Assembly (NCBI GenBank): GCA_964432715.1
Contig: CAYSOW010000048.1
Coordinates: forward strand, 1-15,754
Origin: Phocaeicola_A sp964432715
GTDB taxonomy: Bacteria > Bacteroidota > Bacteroidia > Bacteroidales > Bacteroidaceae
DNA: 15,754 nt
Direction of reading: 5' to 3'
Position numbers and translations under genes: made by a program. Within the stretch, counting starts at the first letter, position 1, and the number at the start of each line of letters is the position of its first letter. Positions 13,161 through 15,754 of this stretch are shown here, one piece after another. Under the pieces are notes generated by a model. It made no database searches. It was not told the origin of the DNA and worked only from the letters and a program-made list of their open reading frames with translations.

Positions 13161-14090
13161 ATGGCTAAACGTAAAGTAATTGGAATCGGTGAAACGATTC
13201 TGGATATTCTCTTTAAGAACAATCAACCGACGGCCTCTGTGCCGGGCGGATCCACCTTTAATAGTATGATTTCGCTGGGACGCATGGGGGTGCCGGTGGA
13301 TTTCATCAGTGAGGTGGGCAACGACCACGTGGGGGAGTTGATTACCTCTTTCATGGAGGAGAACGGGGTGTCGGCCCGCTATGTTAATGTCTTTCCGGAG
13401 GGGAAATCGCCGGTTTCGCTGGCGTTCCTCAACGAGCAGAATGACGCGGAGTATGTGTTCTATAAGGATTATCCGTCGCAGCGTCTGGAGATTGACTTTC
13501 CGGAGGTGAATGCGGATGATGTGGTGTTGTTCGGCTCTTATTATGCGCTCAATCCGGTGCTCCGTGCCAAGGTGCTGGAGTTTCTGACTTATGCGAAGGA
13601 GCATGGGGCGATGCTTTATTATGACATCAACTTCCGCTCGACGCATCAGAATGATGCCATCAAGCTGGGACCGACCATCATCGAGAACTTCGAACTGGCG
13701 GATATCGTGCGTGCTTCGGCCGACGATTGTCGCTACTTATATAATAAGGAGGAGGTGGATGAGATCTACCGGAGTAAGATTGCCTTCTACTGTCCGCGCT
13801 TTGTCTATACGCGTGGCGGCAAGGGGATCTCGCTGCGCACGCCCGACTATCAGCAGGAGTATGCGGTGGAGCCGATGGAGGTGGTGAGCACGGTGGGTGC
13901 CGGCGACAGCTTCAATGCGGGTATGCTCTTTGGCTTGCTGAAGTACCGCATTCGCAAGGCCGACTTGGAAGAGTTCTCTGCCGAGGATTGGGACAGTCTG
14001 ATTCGCTGCGGCAAGGCTTTCGCTGCCAATGCTTGCAGCCATATCGGCAATGCGGTCTCTCGCGAGTTTGCGGAGGAGTTTAAGGGATAA
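13161..14090 (+). CDS. PfkB (ribokinase) family carbohydrate kinase
   Basis: A 309-residue sugar or nucleoside kinase of the ribokinase superfamily. The N-terminal substrate-side glycines are at 29-30 (PGGSTFNSMISLGRMG), DINFR lies at 155-159, TRGGKG at 217-222, and the ATP/catalytic signature STVGAGDSFNAG at 243-254 places the catalytic base at Asp249. The usual DTxGAGD motif reads STVGAGD here: Ser replaces the first Asp, while the catalytic Asp remains. The substrate (fructose, ribose, 2-keto-3-deoxygluconate or another) cannot be read from the sequence, and no sugar transporter or other catabolic gene is adjacent. It follows the M16 peptidase by 39 bp and is probably co-transcribed with it. 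A bidirectional terminator follows at 14131-14174. Confidence 0.92.
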   Translation: MAKRKVIGIGETILDILFKNNQPTASVPGGSTFNSMISLGRMGVPVDFISEVGNDHVGELITSFMEENGVSARYVNVFPEGKSPVSLAFLNEQNDAEYVFYKDYPSQRLEIDFPEVNADDVVLFGSYYALNPVLRAKVLEFLTYAKEHGAMLYYDINFRSTHQNDAIKLGPTIIENFELADIVRASADDCRYLYNKEEVDEIYRSKIAFYCPRFVYTRGGKGISLRTPDYQQEYAVEPMEVVSTVGAGDSFNAGMLFGLLKYRIRKADLEEFSAEDWDSLIRCGKAFAANACSHIGNAVSREFAEEFKG

Positions 14091-14098
14091 AGCCGTAT

Positions 14099-14114
14099 CG
14101 CTCCTTCGGGAGCG
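14099..14114. other. Small TTCG-tetraloop hairpin after the kinase gene
   Basis: CGCTCC, the loop TTCG, and GGAGCG form a stable 6-bp hairpin 8 bases after the stop codon. No T-tract follows, so it is not a terminator by itself. It may stabilise the mRNA 3' end or be incidental. Confidence 0.5.
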
Positions 14115-14130
14115 GTAAATCCTATCAAAC

Positions 14131-14174
14131 GAAAACGACCTTGGTGGAAGTAGCACTTCTCCAAGGTCGTTTTC
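14131..14174. terminator. Bidirectional terminator between PfkB kinase and asnB
   Basis: GAAAACGACCTTGG (14131-14144) and its exact complement CCAAGGTCGTTTTC (14161-14174) make a 14-bp stem, extended inward by GAAGT/ACTTC around AGC. Both arms carry AAAA/TTTT at the outer end, so RNA from either strand ends in a U-run. That suits the convergent genes on each side. Confidence 0.85.
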
Positions 14175-14227
14175 GCCTTATAATTATTATACCTATTGTC
14201 GCTATTCGTTCGTCTGATGTTTGCGCT

Positions 14228-15754
14228 TTATTTGTAAGCCTGCTCGTGAACGCCTTTCACCGCACGACCACTCGGATCGTTCTGGTTCTTGAAAGAAGCA
14301 TCCCATGCCAAAGCCTCGGCAGAAGAACAAGCCACACTCGGTACGCTCGGTACGCTGCGGGCAGCGGAAGCGCTCGGGAAGTGCTCCTCGAAGATGCTGC
14401 GGTAGTAGTACTCCTCCTTGTTCATCGGCGGGTTGATGGGGAAGCGTTCAGCCGCATGTGCCATCTGCTCGTCGCTCACGGCCTGTGCCGTCATCTCTTT
14501 CAACGAATCAATCCAGCTATAGCCCACGCCGTCGCTGAACTGCTCTTTCTGACGCCAAGCTACACTCTCCGGCAGATAGTCGGCGAAAGCTTCACGCACG
14601 ATGCGTTTCTCAATCTCTTTGCCCGGACACATCTTTGCTGCCGGGTTGAGGCGCATGGCTACGTCCAGGAACTCTTTGTCCAGGAAGGGTACACGACCCT
14701 CGACACCCCAGGCAGAGAGTGATTTGTTGGCGCGGAGACAGTCGTACATATAGAGTTTGCTCAGTTTACGCACCGTCTCTTCGTGGAACGCCTTGGCATC
14801 CGGCGCCTTGTGGAAGTAGAGGTAGCCACCGAACACCTCGTCGGCACCCTCACCGCTCAACACCATCTTGATACCCATGCTCTTGATGACACGCGCCAAG
14901 AGATACATCGGCGTAGAGGCACGTACGGTCGTTACGTCGTAAGTTTCAATAAAGTAGATCACGTCGCGGATGGCATCCAAGCCCTCCTGCACGGTATAGT
15001 TGATTTCATGGTGTACCGTACCGATGTGGTCGGCCACCTCTTTCGCTTTGGCCAAGTCGGGTGCTCCCTTCAAACCTACGGCAAAAGAGTGTAATTGCGG
15101 CCACCAAGCATCCGTTTGCTGGTCGGTCTCCACACGCTTTGCTGCGTTGCGTTTGGCTACGGCAGAAATCACCGAGCTGTCCAAACCGCCCGACAAGAGT
15201 ACGCCGTAAGGCACGTCACTCATCAATTGGCGTTTCACAGCCGCCTCCAGTGCGTCGTGCACCTCCTGCACCGAAGCGCCGTTGTCTTTCACCGCGTCGT
15301 AATCTTTCCAGTCGCGTGTGTACCAACGCTTCATCTCTCCCTCTTTACTCCAGAAATAGTGGCCCGGAAGGAACGGCTCATACTCCTCGCAGAAGCCTTC
15401 CAATGCTTTCAGCTCACTCGCCACATAGCGGGTGCCGTCTGCATCCTTACCTATATATAAAGGTATCACGCCAATCGGGTCGCGGGCAATCAAGTATTCG
15501 TCGCGTGCCTCGTCATAGAGGGCGAAAGCAAAGATACCGTTCAAATCCTCCAGGAAGTGGATTCCCTTCTCTTGATAGAGTGCCAGAATCACCTCACAGT
15601 CAGAACCGGTACGGAAGTTGTAGCGGCCGGCGTAGCGAGCACGAATCTCACGATGGTTGTAAATCTCTCCGTTGACTGCCAGAACGCAAGTGCCGTCCGG
15701 GCTATAGAGGGGCTGTCCTCCGGATTGAGGATCGACGATAGAAAGACGCTCGTG
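14228..15754 (-). CDS. asnB: Asparagine synthetase B, glutamine-hydrolysing (5' end outside window)
   Basis: This enzyme makes asparagine from aspartate, glutamine and ATP in the cytoplasm. The window holds 508 codons and the frame is still open at the right edge. The first visible residues are HERLSIVDPQSGGQPLY, which in E. coli AsnB lie about 50 residues in, so the full length should be near 555 and the catalytic Cys2 is not seen. The class-II glutaminase part continues with AVNGEIYNH, TGSDCEVILALYQ and IARDPIGVIPLY. The synthetase part starts at about visible residue 165, with the PP-loop LLSGGLDSS and then LSGEGADEVFGGY. The C-terminal tail (EALAWDASFKN, DPSGRAVKGVH, QAYK) is complete. 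An internal GTG at 15592 might be taken for the start but lies inside TGSDCEVILAL. It converges on the PfkB gene, with a shared terminator between. Confidence 0.96.
   Translation of the reverse strand, partial: HERLSIVDPQSGGQPLYSPDGTCVLAVNGEIYNHREIRARYAGRYNFRTGSDCEVILALYQEKGIHFLEDLNGIFAFALYDEARDEYLIARDPIGVIPLYIGKDADGTRYVASELKALEGFCEEYEPFLPGHYFWSKEGEMKRWYTRDWKDYDAVKDNGASVQEVHDALEAAVKRQLMSDVPYGVLLSGGLDSSVISAVAKRNAAKRVETDQQTDAWWPQLHSFAVGLKGAPDLAKAKEVADHIGTVHHEINYTVQEGLDAIRDVIYFIETYDVTTVRASTPMYLLARVIKSMGIKMVLSGEGADEVFGGYLYFHKAPDAKAFHEETVRKLSKLYMYDCLRANKSLSAWGVEGRVPFLDKEFLDVAMRLNPAAKMCPGKEIEKRIVREAFADYLPESVAWRQKEQFSDGVGYSWIDSLKEMTAQAVSDEQMAHAAERFPINPPMNKEEYYYRSIFEEHFPSASAARSVPSVPSVACSSAEALAWDASFKNQNDPSGRAVKGVHEQAYK

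Noticed and set aside
14337..14354. Two tandem copies of CTCGGTACG inside asnB
   Set aside because: It is only a Ser-Val-Pro repeat in the variable part of the C-terminal tail, where other AsnB proteins have a similar Pro/Ser-rich stretch; frame is unaffected.
15590..15592. GTG as the start of asnB
   Set aside because: The frame continues to the window edge and the upstream translation matches the AsnB glutaminase domain, so this is an internal Val codon.
1..15754. Mobile elements, CRISPR arrays, phage or toxin-antitoxin genes
   Set aside because: No transposase, integrase, regularly spaced repeats or paired small genes were found; every gene except the HhH barrel and DUF4294 protein belongs to a common metabolic or housekeeping family.

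Overview
The window is ordinary chromosomal DNA from an anaerobic member of the Bacteroidales (phylum Bacteroidota). Two things point there. The promoters that can be read are of the Bacteroides type (TTTG near -33, TAnnTTTG near -7) rather than E. coli sigma70 type. The gene content also fits: a cytochrome b-type FrdCAB fumarate reductase, rubrerythrin, a glnB-amt pair and a DUF4294 lipoprotein-like/secreted protein. I cannot name the genus. No mobile element, phage gene, CRISPR array or horizontally acquired island is visible.

Layout, left to right. 1-492 is an AT-rich intergenic stretch with a minus-strand promoter-like element running off the left edge, a perfect 12-bp inverted repeat, and a promoter for the next operon. 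493-2163 (+) is glnB-amt, a PII signal protein and its ammonium channel, closed by a hairpin terminator. 2321-2394 (-) is tRNA-Asp(GTC) with its own promoter and terminator. 2582-3160 (-) is rubrerythrin. 3348-5042 (+) is a SulP/SLC26 anion transporter with a STAS domain and a strong terminator. 5281-7428 (+) is an unusual outer-membrane protein with a periplasmic helix-hairpin-helix domain followed by a beta-barrel. 7460-8068 (-), convergent with it, is a secreted DUF4294 protein. 8229-11673 (-) is the frdCAB operon, with a near-perfect promoter and a 14-bp terminator hairpin. 11889-13121 (+) is an M16 zinc peptidase, followed by a PfkB-family sugar kinase (13161-14090, +), probably co-transcribed. 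A bidirectional terminator separates these from asnB (14228-15754, -), whose first ~50 codons lie beyond the right edge.

The genes cover nitrogen assimilation (PII, Amt, glutamine-dependent asparagine synthetase), fumarate respiration (FrdCAB), peroxide defence in an anaerobe (rubrerythrin), anion uptake, and envelope biology (HhH barrel, DUF4294). Only glnB-amt and frdCAB are clearly functional units. The most interesting items are the HhH/beta-barrel protein with degenerate DNA-binding hairpins, the atypical PII T-loop, and several dyad-symmetric sites next to readable promoters.
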